DNA of 64,000 bases from RHKX01 sp963823275 (GTDB lineage Bacteria; Actinomycetota; Thermoleophilia; Solirubrobacterales; 70-9), in the NCBI GenBank assembly GCA_963823275.1, contig CAWGKW010000001.1, positions 248,001-312,000 on the forward strand, given 5' to 3'. The notes under the pieces were generated by a model. That model did not search any database, was not told the origin of the DNA, and saw only the letters and a list, made by a program, of their open reading frames with translations. Position numbers and translations under genes: made by a program. Numbering within the stretch: position 1 is the first letter of the stretch; every line of letters starts with the position of its first letter. Below, in pieces: positions 44,344-53,141 of the stretch.

Positions 44344-46233
44344 ATGCGGAGAATCGGGCTTTGCGTGGCGGCGTTGATCTTCGCGGCACTGCCGTCCGGC
44401 TTCGCGTACGCCGCCAAGCCGAAGATGGGCCCCGCCGTTGGGGCGGAGATCGCCGGCAAGCGACTCTTCGACCTCGGCGTCGCCGATCCCGACAACGACG
44501 GCTGGCAGGACATCTTCACCGCCAACCACAAGTTCGAGTCCATCTTTCTGCGCAACCTTCGCGGTCGCTCGTTCCGGAACGAGATCGACGAGATCGGCCT
44601 CGGCCCCGACGATCGCTTCGGGGGGCTCGAGCTGTTGCGGGCTCCTCGGGACCTCTCCGCGCCGGGGGTCTACATCTGGCCGACGGATCGCGCCGGGGAG
44701 GCCGGGCGGCTGCACATCAGGTCCACCGGTGTGGCGGCGGCCGGAGAGCTGAAGATGATGACCAGGAGCCTGAAGATCCACTCCGTCGCGAGCGCCGACG
44801 CCGTCCTGGGCCTCGACGAGAACGATCGGCCGTTCGTGGATTTCACGCTTCGCCCCGGGGGCGAGTTGATCTTTTCGTCAAACGGCCTCGCGGATCTGCC
44901 CATCCAGGTCAGCTTCGCCGAATCTGGGGCGGGCGCGGTGACTCCCGCGCAGATCAAGGTCGGCGCTCGCGCCGTTTCTCCGGGGGACCGGACGTTTGAG
45001 CTGAAGCTGCGCGATCGCCACGGCCTCGCCTTCGCCGACGTCGCCGGCGACCGCGACCAGGACGTTTTCGTGGCGACCGGTGGACTGGGCGGGGGCATCG
45101 CCAGCCCCCGCTACCTCGGCTTCGTCCAGGATCAGTTTCTGGTTTCCGGAGTCGGGCCCGGCGGCCGCTACGCCAACGAGATCTCGGCCAGCGGCATCGT
45201 CAAGGACACCTGCCGAGGTCGCGCCGTCTCATATGCCGATGCCGACGGTGGCGGCAACCTGGACCTCCTGACCACGTGCGAGGGCGAGCAGCCCAGGCTT
45301 CACGCCAACGTGGCCGGAGGCGGATTCGTCCGGCTGGTCAGCCCGCCCGTCGTCGGCACGACCTACCGGTGGGCCCAGTTGGACGACGGCCCGCCCGCCC
45401 TGCTGGTCACGACCGGCAGGGGGCTCGAGGTCTGGAACTCGATTGAAGGGGTCGCCTGGACCCGCTCCCAGATTGTGCGCGAGGGGGCCGGCGCGGGCCA
45501 GATCGCGCTCGGCGACTACGACAATTCCGGGACCCTCGACGTCCTGGTCACCAACCAGCGCCATGTCCAGCTGCTGGCGAATCACGGTGGACGTCTGCGT
45601 CCCGTCCGGTCGCGCCTCGGGCTGCCGCGACGAGCCGCCGCCGCGGCATCGTTCGTCGACTACGACAACGACGGCTGGCTCGACGTCAGCCTCGTCCCGC
45701 AGGGTCTCTACCGGTGGGATCCGGGGGCGGGCCGCTACAGCGACACCGGAGCCCTTCGGCAGCCCAGGGCCGGATACGCGATCGTCAACTGGATGGACTA
45801 CGACAACGACGGCCGGCGGGATCCGCTCATCGCGACCTCCAGTCGCGAGTTCTCACCCAGGAGCAGGATCGTCCGCAGGCGCAACCTGACAAGGGGGGGT
45901 CATTGGCTGGAGATGGATCTGACCGGCACGGCCGTCAACCGCGAGGCGATCGGAGCGAGGGTGGTGGTCACTCCCGGCCCGCCCCGGGGCGGGGGCACGG
46001 CGCCGCGGGTCCGGCGGATAACCCAGTGGGTCGGTCAGAACGATGACGCGCGTCATTCGCAGGGTCACTATCGGCTCTACTTCGGCCTCGGCGAATCCGA
46101 GATCGCACGACGGGTGAGCGTCCACTGGCCCGAGGGCCGGGCGACGACCCTGAGGCGGGTCCGGGCCGACCGGCTGCTGTCGGTTTCAAGAGCGGGGCGA
46201 CGGACCGCCGGGCCCACGGCCGCACGGCGGTAG
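44344..46233 (+). CDS. Secreted FG-GAP/ASPIC-UnbV repeat protein
   Basis: A 629-residue exported protein with signal peptide (residues 1-23, ...PSGFAYA). At least six FG-GAP/VCBS-type calcium-loop repeats follow, recognisable as DPDNDGWQDIF, DVAGDRDQDVF, DADGGGNLDLL, DYDNSGTLDVL, DYDNDGWLDVS and DYDNDGRRDPL. The C terminus (IGARVVVTPG ... VSVHWPEGRATTLRRV) is an ASPIC/UnbV domain, as in CRTAC1-like proteins. Such beta-propellers act in adhesion or surface binding. No anchor is visible. Confidence 0.87.
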   Translation: MRRIGLCVAALIFAALPSGFAYAAKPKMGPAVGAEIAGKRLFDLGVADPDNDGWQDIFTANHKFESIFLRNLRGRSFRNEIDEIGLGPDDRFGGLELLRAPRDLSAPGVYIWPTDRAGEAGRLHIRSTGVAAAGELKMMTRSLKIHSVASADAVLGLDENDRPFVDFTLRPGGELIFSSNGLADLPIQVSFAESGAGAVTPAQIKVGARAVSPGDRTFELKLRDRHGLAFADVAGDRDQDVFVATGGLGGGIASPRYLGFVQDQFLVSGVGPGGRYANEISASGIVKDTCRGRAVSYADADGGGNLDLLTTCEGEQPRLHANVAGGGFVRLVSPPVVGTTYRWAQLDDGPPALLVTTGRGLEVWNSIEGVAWTRSQIVREGAGAGQIALGDYDNSGTLDVLVTNQRHVQLLANHGGRLRPVRSRLGLPRRAAAAASFVDYDNDGWLDVSLVPQGLYRWDPGAGRYSDTGALRQPRAGYAIVNWMDYDNDGRRDPLIATSSREFSPRSRIVRRRNLTRGGHWLEMDLTGTAVNREAIGARVVVTPGPPRGGGTAPRVRRITQWVGQNDDARHSQGHYRLYFGLGESEIARRVSVHWPEGRATTLRRVRADRLLSVSRAGRRTAGPTAARR

Positions 46234-46260
46234 TGGGTCGAAGCCGTAAGACTCCCCTCC

Positions 46261-47211
46261 ATGCGTGCTGTCCAGATTCAGGAGTTCGGCGGGCCCGACG
46301 TCCTTCGGGTCGTCGATCTCCCCGATCCCGTGCCCGGGCCCGACGAGGTGCTCGTCGAGGTCGCTCGCGCCGGGATGAACTTCGCCGATACCCACCAGCG
46401 CGAGAACGACTACCTGGCCAAGGCGGAACTCCCGCTGATCCCGGGCGGGGAGATCAGCGGCCGCACTCCGGACGGCAGGAGGGTCGCCGCGATGCTGACG
46501 AACGGGGGCTACGCCGAGAAGGTCGCCGTGCACCGCTCCGCCCTCGTGCCGATTCCCGACGATGTTTCCGACGACCAGGCTGCGGGGGTCCTCCTGCAGG
46601 GACTGACCGCATGGACTCTGCTGCGGATCAGCGGTCGTCTCCAATCAGGGGAGAGCGTCGTCGTGCAGGCCGCCGCCGGCGGCACCGGCACCCTCGCCGT
46701 GCAGCTGGCCAAGCGGATGGGGGCCGGCCGCGTGATCGCCCTCGCCTCCACGGCGGAGAAACGGGAGCTCGCCGAGCGCCTCGGTGCCGACGTGAGCGTG
46801 GACTCCCGGACCGAGGACCTCGCTGAGGCGATCCTCGAGGCGAACGGCGGCGAGCAGGTCGACGTCGTCCTGGAGATGTCCGGCGGCGCGGCATTCGACG
46901 CGTGCCTGTCGATCATCGCCCCGTTCGGACGGCTGGTCGCATTCGGGATCGCGTCGCGCGAACCGAACCAGGTGATGTCGCAGAGGCTGATGCGGACCAG
47001 TCGCGCGGTGGTCGGTTTCTGGCTCGTGCACCTGCTTCAGCGCCCTGATCTGCTCGAGCAGGGGATCACCGAACTGCTCGAAGCGGTCGCATCAGGCAAA
47101 CTCGAGGTTGTGATTGGTGGTCAATACGGACTTTCTGGCGTCGCCGAGGCGCATCGTGCCCTGCAGGGACGCGCGACTCAGGGCAAGCTCTTGTTGGACC
47201 CCTCGCAGTGA
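46261..47211 (+). CDS. NADPH:quinone reductase-like MDR protein
   Basis: A 316-residue medium-chain reductase without the zinc-ligand cysteines, thus of the quinone-oxidoreductase (QOR) group. N-terminal MRAVQIQEFGGPDVLRVVD, the AGMNFADTHQRENDY loop, nucleotide motif QAAAGGTGTLAVQLAKRMGA, and GKLLLDP end. Catalyses NADPH reduction of quinones or enones; physiological substrate unknown. Its end overlaps the start of the helicase gene by four bases (GTGA). Confidence 0.9.
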   Translation: MRAVQIQEFGGPDVLRVVDLPDPVPGPDEVLVEVARAGMNFADTHQRENDYLAKAELPLIPGGEISGRTPDGRRVAAMLTNGGYAEKVAVHRSALVPIPDDVSDDQAAGVLLQGLTAWTLLRISGRLQSGESVVVQAAAGGTGTLAVQLAKRMGAGRVIALASTAEKRELAERLGADVSVDSRTEDLAEAILEANGGEQVDVVLEMSGGAAFDACLSIIAPFGRLVAFGIASREPNQVMSQRLMRTSRAVVGFWLVHLLQRPDLLEQGITELLEAVASGKLEVVIGGQYGLSGVAEAHRALQGRATQGKLLLDPSQ

Positions 47212-48824
47212 CGAGCTTCCGCGACCTCGGCCTCAAGGAGGACCTCCTGACCGCGCTCGAGGAGCTCGGCTACGAGGAGCCCTCGCCGATCCAGGAGCAG
47301 GCGATCCCCGTGCTGCTGGGCGGCCAGGACATGATCGGCCAGGCGCAGACCGGTACCGGCAAGACCGCCGCATTCGGCCTCCCGCTGCTGCAGTATCTCG
47401 ATCCCAACAGCGACGAGACCCAGGCGATCGTGCTGACGCCGACCCGCGAGCTCTGCATCCAGGTCACCCAGGCGCTGCGCTCCTACGCCGAGCACCTCGA
47501 CATCAACGTCGTCGCCGTCTTCGGCGGCACGTCGGTGCGCGACCAGGCCGCCCGGGTCCGATCGAAGGCGCATGTGATCGTCGCCACCGTCGGCCGGATG
47601 AAGGACCTGATCTCGCGCGGCGCCCTGATCCTGACCGGCACGCGGTACGTCGTCCTGGATGAGGCGGACGAGATGCTCGACCTCGGCTTCATCGAGGACG
47701 TCGAGCGGATCCTCCGGATGTGCCCCAGCGGCCGACAGACGATGCTGTTCAGCGCGACGATGCCGCCGCCGATCGCGCGTCTCGCCGAGACGTACATGTA
47801 CGACCCGGTGACGATCTCGATCACGCCGAAGAAGCTGACCGTCGACGCGATCGAGCAGGCCTTCGTCGAGGTCGAGGCGAAGGAGAAGACCAACCGGCTG
47901 ATCGAGGTCCTGAAGGCCGAGGAGCCCGAGCAGGCCATCGTCTTCTGCCGGACCAAGATCGGTACGGCGAGGCTCGACCGGACCCTTCGCGACCGCGGCG
48001 TCCAGGCCAAGGCGCTCCACGGCGACATGAGCCAGGGTCAGCGCGACGGGGTCATGATCTCCTTCAAGGAGCACAAGTCACCCCTGCTGGTGGCGACCGA
48101 CGTGGCGGCGCGCGGGCTCGACATCGAGCACGTCACCCACGTGATCAACTTCGACCTGCCCAACAACAGCGAGATCTACGTGCACCGGATCGGCAGGACG
48201 GGCCGCGTCGGGCGGACCGGGCGCGCGATCACCTTCGTCACCCCCAAAGAGCGTGGCGAGATCGAGCAGATCGAGCGCGACGTGAAGACCTCAATCGGGG
48301 AGTGGGAGCCGCCCGAGGAGCGCCTCAGCCACGCACCGCGACCGAGGCGCCGGCACGGGCGCAGGGGAAGCGGCAAGGACTCGACGCCGGTTCCGGTGGA
48401 ATGGGACACCGCCGTCGCCGAGGACGACGAGGAGCCCATCACGGGCCTCCCCGAGCCCGAGCCGGCCGTCGCCGAGGAGCCCATCACGGGCCTCCCCGAG
48501 CCCGAGCCCACCGTCGCCGAGGCCGACGGGGAAGTCGGACCCGACGCGGAAGCGGACGCCGACTCCGACTCCGACGTCGTGACCAACGGCCACGTGAAGC
48601 TCTTCATCAACCGCGGTTCCCGCAGCGGCATCGAGGAGGAGGACATCCGCTGGGCCCTGAGCGAGGGCGCCGTCATCCCCGAGGGTTCGATCCATGACGT
48701 CCGGGTGCTCGAGCGCTTCACGTTCGTCGACCTCGACGGCGATCAGGCCGAGAAGGCGCTCGACCGGCTTGACGGCACCAAGCTGAAGGGCAAGCAGATC
48801 CGTCTCGAGTACGCCAACGCGTAG
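47208..48824 (+). CDS. DEAD-box RNA helicase with DbpA-type RNA-binding domain
   Basis: A 538-residue ATP-dependent RNA helicase. Motifs in order: Q-motif (PSPIQEQAIP), AQTGTGKT (residues 46-53), PTRELCIQ, DEADEML, SAT, FCRTK, ATDVAARGLDI and HRIGRTGRVGRTG. Residues 380-460 are an acidic disordered linker with a duplicated 15-residue unit. The end (VKLFINRGSRSG...GKQIRLEYANA) is a DbpA/CsdA-type RNA-binding domain. Likely works in ribosome assembly or cold adaptation as DeaD/CshA do. GTG start overlaps the quinone reductase stop. Confidence 0.94.
   Translation: MTSFRDLGLKEDLLTALEELGYEEPSPIQEQAIPVLLGGQDMIGQAQTGTGKTAAFGLPLLQYLDPNSDETQAIVLTPTRELCIQVTQALRSYAEHLDINVVAVFGGTSVRDQAARVRSKAHVIVATVGRMKDLISRGALILTGTRYVVLDEADEMLDLGFIEDVERILRMCPSGRQTMLFSATMPPPIARLAETYMYDPVTISITPKKLTVDAIEQAFVEVEAKEKTNRLIEVLKAEEPEQAIVFCRTKIGTARLDRTLRDRGVQAKALHGDMSQGQRDGVMISFKEHKSPLLVATDVAARGLDIEHVTHVINFDLPNNSEIYVHRIGRTGRVGRTGRAITFVTPKERGEIEQIERDVKTSIGEWEPPEERLSHAPRPRRRHGRRGSGKDSTPVPVEWDTAVAEDDEEPITGLPEPEPAVAEEPITGLPEPEPTVAEADGEVGPDAEADADSDSDVVTNGHVKLFINRGSRSGIEEEDIRWALSEGAVIPEGSIHDVRVLERFTFVDLDGDQAEKALDRLDGTKLKGKQIRLEYANA
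48429..48518 (+). repeat. In-frame 45-nt tandem duplication in the helicase linker
   Basis: Two adjacent 45-base units (48429-48473, 48474-48518) encode EEPITGLPEPEPAVA and EEPITGLPEPEPTVA, differing at one residue. A recent duplication in the disordered linker; copy number may vary between strains. Confidence 0.8.
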
Positions 48825-48831
48825 GTCCCCG

Positions 48832-50676
48832 GTGCGGGTAGCGGCGCTGCGCCGGCCCAACGATCAGGCGGGGGTGATCCTGCTCTCGGCGGCCCTCTCG
48901 GCCGCCCTCAGTGTCGTCTACCTCCTCTGGGAGCCTCAGACGCTCGACCTGGCCGCGCAGACCTTCAGAGCCGACCTCTGGGACCGGTACGGCTGGGTCC
49001 TCTACAACGACGCCTGGTACAGCGGCCATCTGATTCCCGGATACAGCCTGCTCTACCCGCCGCTGGGTGCCTGGCTCGGCCCCGCCCTGCTGGGAGCGAT
49101 CTGCGCCGTGAGCGCCGCCGCGACGTTCGCGGCGATCGCGGTTCGCGCCTACGGCTCGCGGGCCTGGGTCGGCGCGCTCTGGTTCGGGCTCGGCTCGACC
49201 GTCGCGCTCTTCGGAGGGCGGATCACCTTCGCGCTCGGGCTGGCCCTCGCCCTGGCGGCGGCCCTGGCGCTGCAGCGCCGCCGCCCGGCCCTCGCCGCCC
49301 TCGCCGCCCTCGCCGCGGGGCTGGCGAGCCCCGTGGCCGGGTTGTTCACGGCCCTGGCGGCCGCTGCCGTCCTGATCGCCGCGCGGCTGGAGCCGATCGC
49401 GACCCCCTCGCGGGCCGCGCTGACCCGGACCGCTTGGGTCACCGCGGCCGCCGCCACGATCGCCACCGTGGCGCTGACGCTCGCCTTTCCGACGCCCGGC
49501 TATCAGCCGTTCACAGCCGGGTCGTTTCTCTGGATCCCGGTCGTCTGCGCGGTCTGCTTCGTGCTTCTGCCGGTGGGAGAGACGACGCTCCGCTGCGGGA
49601 TCGTCCTCTACGCGCTGGTGGCGATCGCAGCCTTCACGCTGACGACACCCTTCGGCGGCAATGCGATCCGGCTCGGCGCCACCTTCGCGGGTCCCGTCAT
49701 GGCTCTCGCCCTCTACGGCCGCCGCCCGATCGCACTGCTCCTGATCGCGGCTCCGCTGCTGTGGTGGCAGTGGACTGCGACCGTCCGCGACGTCGCCGCC
49801 GCCGAGGGCGAGCCATCCACGCGGGCGGCCTTCTTCGAGCCGCTCGTCGCCGAGCTCGAGGGGTTGGCCGACGGGTCTCCGATCCGCGTCGAGATCCCGC
49901 CGACGAGGAGCCGCTGGGAATCGGTCTACGTCGCCGAGCGGATCCCGCTCGCCCGCGGCTGGTTGCGCCAGCTCGAGTCCGACGACTTCGACCGCTTCAC
50001 CTACGGCAACCTGACCGCCGCCGGATACGCGAACTGGTTGCGCGAGCACGGTGTCGACTACGTCGCCCTAGGGGACGCGCCGCTCGACTACCTCGCCCTC
50101 GACGAGGCCGCATTGGTCGAGAGCGGCACGCTCGGTTACCTCAGCCCGGTCTGGTCGAATCAGGACTGGTCGGTATGGAGGGTCGGACTGCGCGACGACG
50201 GAGCCGTGCCGCTCGACACCGTCGGCCCGGACTCCTTCAGCCTCTCGGTCCCCGGCGCGGGCAGGTACCCGATCGGAATGCGCTACTCGCCCTACCTCGA
50301 GATCGTCGAGGGCGAGGGGTGCCTGGAGCCGTCCGGCGAGCACTCGACCGTGCTCACCGTCCCCCCGGGCGCAGGCCCGCAAACGATCGAGGTCCACGCC
50401 GCCCTCAGCCTCGGCGGCCTGCTGCGACGAGAGCCGATCTGCACGGAGCGGGGGCTCCGGGTAGCGCCCGCTCACGGCTCGGCCGCGGTCTGGCCCGAAC
50501 CGGCGGTCAGCTCCAGCCCCAGCAGTCGCTCCAGCTCAGCGATGGTCTCCGCCGGCTCGCGGTGCAGGAGGGCGGTCATCCCGACGGCCTCCGCGCCGGC
50601 GACGTTCTCGCGCAGGTCGTCCACGAACAGGCAGGCGGCCGGCGGGACCCCGATCCGCTCGGCCCCGAGTTCGTAG
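48832..50676 (+). CDS. Large polytopic membrane protein, unknown function
   Basis: A protein of up to 614 residues. Residues 15-320 hold about ten hydrophobic helices including an extreme Ala/Leu-rich stretch (near 125-190). Residues 325-530 are a soluble, probably extracytoplasmic domain (VEIPPTRSRWESVYVAERIPLARGW, HGVDYVALG). It resembles glycosyltransferase-like or 'DUF-type' actinobacterial membrane proteins without a clear motif. The last 68 codons overlap the antisense HAD gene and look non-coding; a one-base slip near 50460 would meet a TAG at 50462, so the true end may be there. Confidence 0.7.
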   Translation: MRVAALRRPNDQAGVILLSAALSAALSVVYLLWEPQTLDLAAQTFRADLWDRYGWVLYNDAWYSGHLIPGYSLLYPPLGAWLGPALLGAICAVSAAATFAAIAVRAYGSRAWVGALWFGLGSTVALFGGRITFALGLALALAAALALQRRRPALAALAALAAGLASPVAGLFTALAAAAVLIAARLEPIATPSRAALTRTAWVTAAAATIATVALTLAFPTPGYQPFTAGSFLWIPVVCAVCFVLLPVGETTLRCGIVLYALVAIAAFTLTTPFGGNAIRLGATFAGPVMALALYGRRPIALLLIAAPLLWWQWTATVRDVAAAEGEPSTRAAFFEPLVAELEGLADGSPIRVEIPPTRSRWESVYVAERIPLARGWLRQLESDDFDRFTYGNLTAAGYANWLREHGVDYVALGDAPLDYLALDEAALVESGTLGYLSPVWSNQDWSVWRVGLRDDGAVPLDTVGPDSFSLSVPGAGRYPIGMRYSPYLEIVEGEGCLEPSGEHSTVLTVPPGAGPQTIEVHAALSLGGLLRREPICTERGLRVAPAHGSAAVWPEPAVSSSPSSRSSSAMVSAGSRCRRAVIPTASAPATFSRRSSTNRQAAGGTPIRSAPSS

Positions 50677-51116
50677 ATCGCGGGCTCGGGCTTGTGCAGC
50701 CCGACGTCGCCGGAGATCACGGTCGCGTCGAAGATGGTCATCGGGGCCCGCTCGTAGATGCCGGTTCCCCAGGAGTTGGAGATCAACCCGGTTCTGATCC
50801 CCGATGAGCGCACCGCGGTCACGGCGTCGATCATCGGCTGTTCCGGCGACAGGCCGGCGAAGAGGCGTTCGACCAGCCCGGGTGGGTCGACACCGAGGAG
50901 CCGGCCGAAATCCCGCTCGAACTCCGCGTCGGTTACGGCTCCACGCTCGAGCGAGCGCAACAGGGCCAGAGCCTCGCCGTCGGCCCGGAACATCTTCAGC
51001 ACGGCGCCCCGCTCGAGGCCCTCGCTCTCGCAGAAGAGGTCGAAGCTGGTCCAGATGTTGGTCGTCAGAACGCCGCCGAAGTCGACCAGCAGTCCCTGGA
51101 ATTCGCGTTCCGCCAC
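50472..51116 (-). CDS. HAD-family phosphatase (epoxide-hydrolase N-domain-like)
   Basis: A 214-residue HAD subfamily IA hydrolase. Motif I is LLVDFGGVLTT, where the second catalytic Asp is replaced by Gly as in the phosphatase domain of soluble epoxide hydrolase. Motif II is LISNS, motif III the Lys in GLHKPEP, and motif IV FVDDLRENVAGAEAVGM. Helical cap between 20 and 90. This subgroup is the one fused at the N terminus of animal ACAD10. The neighbouring APH-kinase and acyl-CoA dehydrogenase genes complete the same triad. Confidence 0.88.
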   Translation of the reverse strand: MAEREFQGLLVDFGGVLTTNIWTSFDLFCESEGLERGAVLKMFRADGEALALLRSLERGAVTDAEFERDFGRLLGVDPPGLVERLFAGLSPEQPMIDAVTAVRSSGIRTGLISNSWGTGIYERAPMTIFDATVISGDVGLHKPEPAIYELGAERIGVPPAACLFVDDLRENVAGAEAVGMTALLHREPAETIAELERLLGLELTAGSGQTAAEP

Positions 51117-51169
51117 CGCTCACTCTTATCAACCTGCCGACGGCAATAGGCTGCACGCCGTGGAGAGGG

Positions 51170-52206
51170 ATGCCAACGAGCCCGGAGGGAATCGACGTCG
51201 AGCGGGTCGGCGCCTGGCTGGAGGCCAACATCAAGGGGGCCACGGGACCCTTCTCCTATGACCGCATCGCCGGCGGCCGCTCCAACCTGACCTATCGCGT
51301 CACCGACTCGTCGGCCCAGCAGCTGGGCGTTCCGGCGGCCGCCGCTCGGCAAGGCTCTCGGCTCAGCCCACGACATGGGGCGCGAGCACCGGGTCGTGTC
51401 GGCGCTCGCGCCGACACCCGGTGCCGGTCGCGCCGATCGTCGGCTACTGCACCGACGAGTCGGTCAACGAGGCCCCGTTCTACGTCATGGAGTTCGTCGA
51501 GGGTCCGATCATGCGGTCTCGCGCCGATGCCGAGAGGTTCCCGGTGCCCGAGCGCCGGGCGATCGGCGAGCGCGTCGTCGACACGCTGGTCGAGATCCAC
51601 GCCCAGATTCCCGATGACGTGGGCCTTGGCGAGCTCGGCAAGAGGGAGGACTACGTCGCCCGCCAGCTGCGTCGCTGGGGGAAGCAGTGGGAGGGCTCGA
51701 GGACTCGCGAGGTCCCGCTGGTCGAGCGTGTCCACGACCGGCTTTCAGAGCGGATCCCAGAGCAGGGCCCGGCAACGCTCGTCCACGGCGACTACCGCCT
51801 CGACAACATGATCCTCAGCGACTCCGGCGAGGTCGCCGCGGTCGTCGACTGGGAGCTCTGCACCCTCGGCGACCCGCTCGCCGACGTCGGTCTGCTGCTC
51901 GTCTACTGGGGCGAGGAGGGTGACACGCTGCTGCCGCTGTTCGAGCCGGCGACGATGGCGCCCGGGTTTCCCTCTCGCGAGGACGTCAGAGCCAGGTACG
52001 CGGAGGGCTCGGGCAGGGACCTGAGCCGGATCGATTTCTTCGTCGCCCTCGGCTACTGGAAGCTGGCGATCATCCTCGAAGGCGTCTATTCCCGATACAC
52101 CAAGGGCCAGTACGGCAAGCCCGAGGCGGGCTTCGAGGAGTTCGGCAGGAACGTCGGGCGGCTTGCCGAGGCCGCTGACGAGGCGGTCGACCGCCTCGGA
52201 CCGTAG
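51170..52206 (+). pseudogene. APH-family acyl-CoA-linked kinase, apparently twice frameshifted
   Basis: Similarity to aminoglycoside-phosphotransferase-like kinases runs through three frames. MPTSPEGIDVERVGAWLEAN...GGRSNLTYRV starts at ATG 51170. RRPPLGKALGSAHDMGREHR continues in a second frame from about 51330. VPVAPIVGYCTDESVNEAPF onward uses a third from about 51418 (an extra C in CCC explains this one). The last part is complete: Brenner motif LVHGDYRLDNMIL with catalytic Asp, and VVDWELCTLGDPLADVG. Related kinases phosphorylate 4-hydroxyacyl-CoA. Decay or sequencing error cannot be separated here. Confidence 0.85.
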
Positions 52207-52267
52207 GTCTCGTCGGCTCAGCGGCGTCGGTCGTGGGGGTCGTTCGTCCAAGTGGTCGCAGGGCACC

Positions 52268-52296
52268 TTGACAGCGCACCTCTTCAGTAGTAGACC
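52268..52296 (+). promoter_or_regulatory. Promoter candidate for the exported K-N-S-V protein gene
   Basis: A consensus TTGACA (52268-52273) is followed 17 bases later by TAGACC (52291-52296), a partial -10. The -10 lies inside an imperfect inverted repeat, TCAGTAGT / ACCACTGA (52284-52304), which may be an operator. The start codon is at 52350. Confidence 0.45.
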
Positions 52297-52349
52297 ACCA
52301 CTGAACGCCCTGCTCTATCCAGTGGGGTCAACTACTGAGGGAGGACTTC

Positions 52350-53033
52350 ATGCGGATTGGATTTCGGCGCCCATCGCCGGCGCTCATCGTTTCCATCGTG
52401 GCGCTCGTCGCTGCCTTGGCTGGTAGTGCACTCGCACTGCCGGGCAAGAACTCGGTGACCAGCAACGACATCAAGAAGAACTCGGTCAAGTCGAAGACCG
52501 TGAAGGACAAGTCGCTGCTCGGCAAGGACGTCAAGGACGACAGCATCACCGGCGCTGATGTCGATGAGTCGTCTCTCGGCGACGTGCCAAGCGTCACCTC
52601 GAGCAAGCTCTTCTCCGTCGGTGCGAACGAGAACTCGATTACGAGCCTCGTCTCGACCCCCGACTACGAGCTGATGGGCGTCTGCGATGAGGATGACAGC
52701 TTCGCCATCCCGGGTGCGACGGCAACACTCGAAGACAGCGACCAGACCCCGGGCACCACGATGATCATCGTCAACCGCGGGACAAGTCCGGTCTTCGCGG
52801 AGTCCGACGACGACGACGACTACAAGCTCGAGACGAACGAAGGCGTCGCGTTCAACTACCAGGACAATGGCGACGGCGGCGGCGTGATCTCCCCGAGCGG
52901 GAGCTTCATGATGGTGCCCAGTTGGAGCAACGTGCTGTTCGACAGCAGCTACGTTGACCAGCCGAATGCCGACGACGACCCCACAGGTTTCGCGACCAAT
53001 TGTCACTTCGCGGGGGCGGCGTTTGTCGGCTGA
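52350..53033 (+). CDS. Exported protein with K-N-S-V repeats
   Basis: A 227-residue secreted protein: signal segment PSPALIVSIVALVAALAGSALAL (residues 8-30, Ala-rich cleavage), then a repeat-like tract where variants of K-N-S-V-x-S-x-x-I/V-K-D recur (KNSVTSNDIK, KNSVKSKTVKDKSLLGKDVKDDSI). The rest is an acidic domain with two isolated cysteines (in GVCDEDD and TNCHFAG). I associate this signal-plus-repeat layout with Thermoleophilia. Function unknown; surface or envelope role likely. It sits between the APH and ACAD genes. Confidence 0.8.
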   Translation: MRIGFRRPSPALIVSIVALVAALAGSALALPGKNSVTSNDIKKNSVKSKTVKDKSLLGKDVKDDSITGADVDESSLGDVPSVTSSKLFSVGANENSITSLVSTPDYELMGVCDEDDSFAIPGATATLEDSDQTPGTTMIIVNRGTSPVFAESDDDDDYKLETNEGVAFNYQDNGDGGGVISPSGSFMMVPSWSNVLFDSSYVDQPNADDDPTGFATNCHFAGAAFVG

Positions 53034-53061
53034 CCCGGCGGCGTAAGGACGACATCGATGA

Positions 53062-53090
53062 GCGGGGCCGGGAGTCGATCCCGGCCCCGC
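53062..53090 (+). terminator. Strong terminator hairpin
   Basis: A perfect 12-bp stem GCGGGGCCGGGA / TCCCGGCCCCGC (53062-53073, 53079-53090) with loop GTCGA, 29 bases after the stop of the exported protein gene and in the convergent gap with the ACAD gene; TTGCGTTC follows. Confidence 0.75.
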
Positions 53091-53141
53091 TTGCGTTCGG
53101 GTGGGAACGGGACGCCACCGGTCGCTCGCTGGAGCGGCGGT

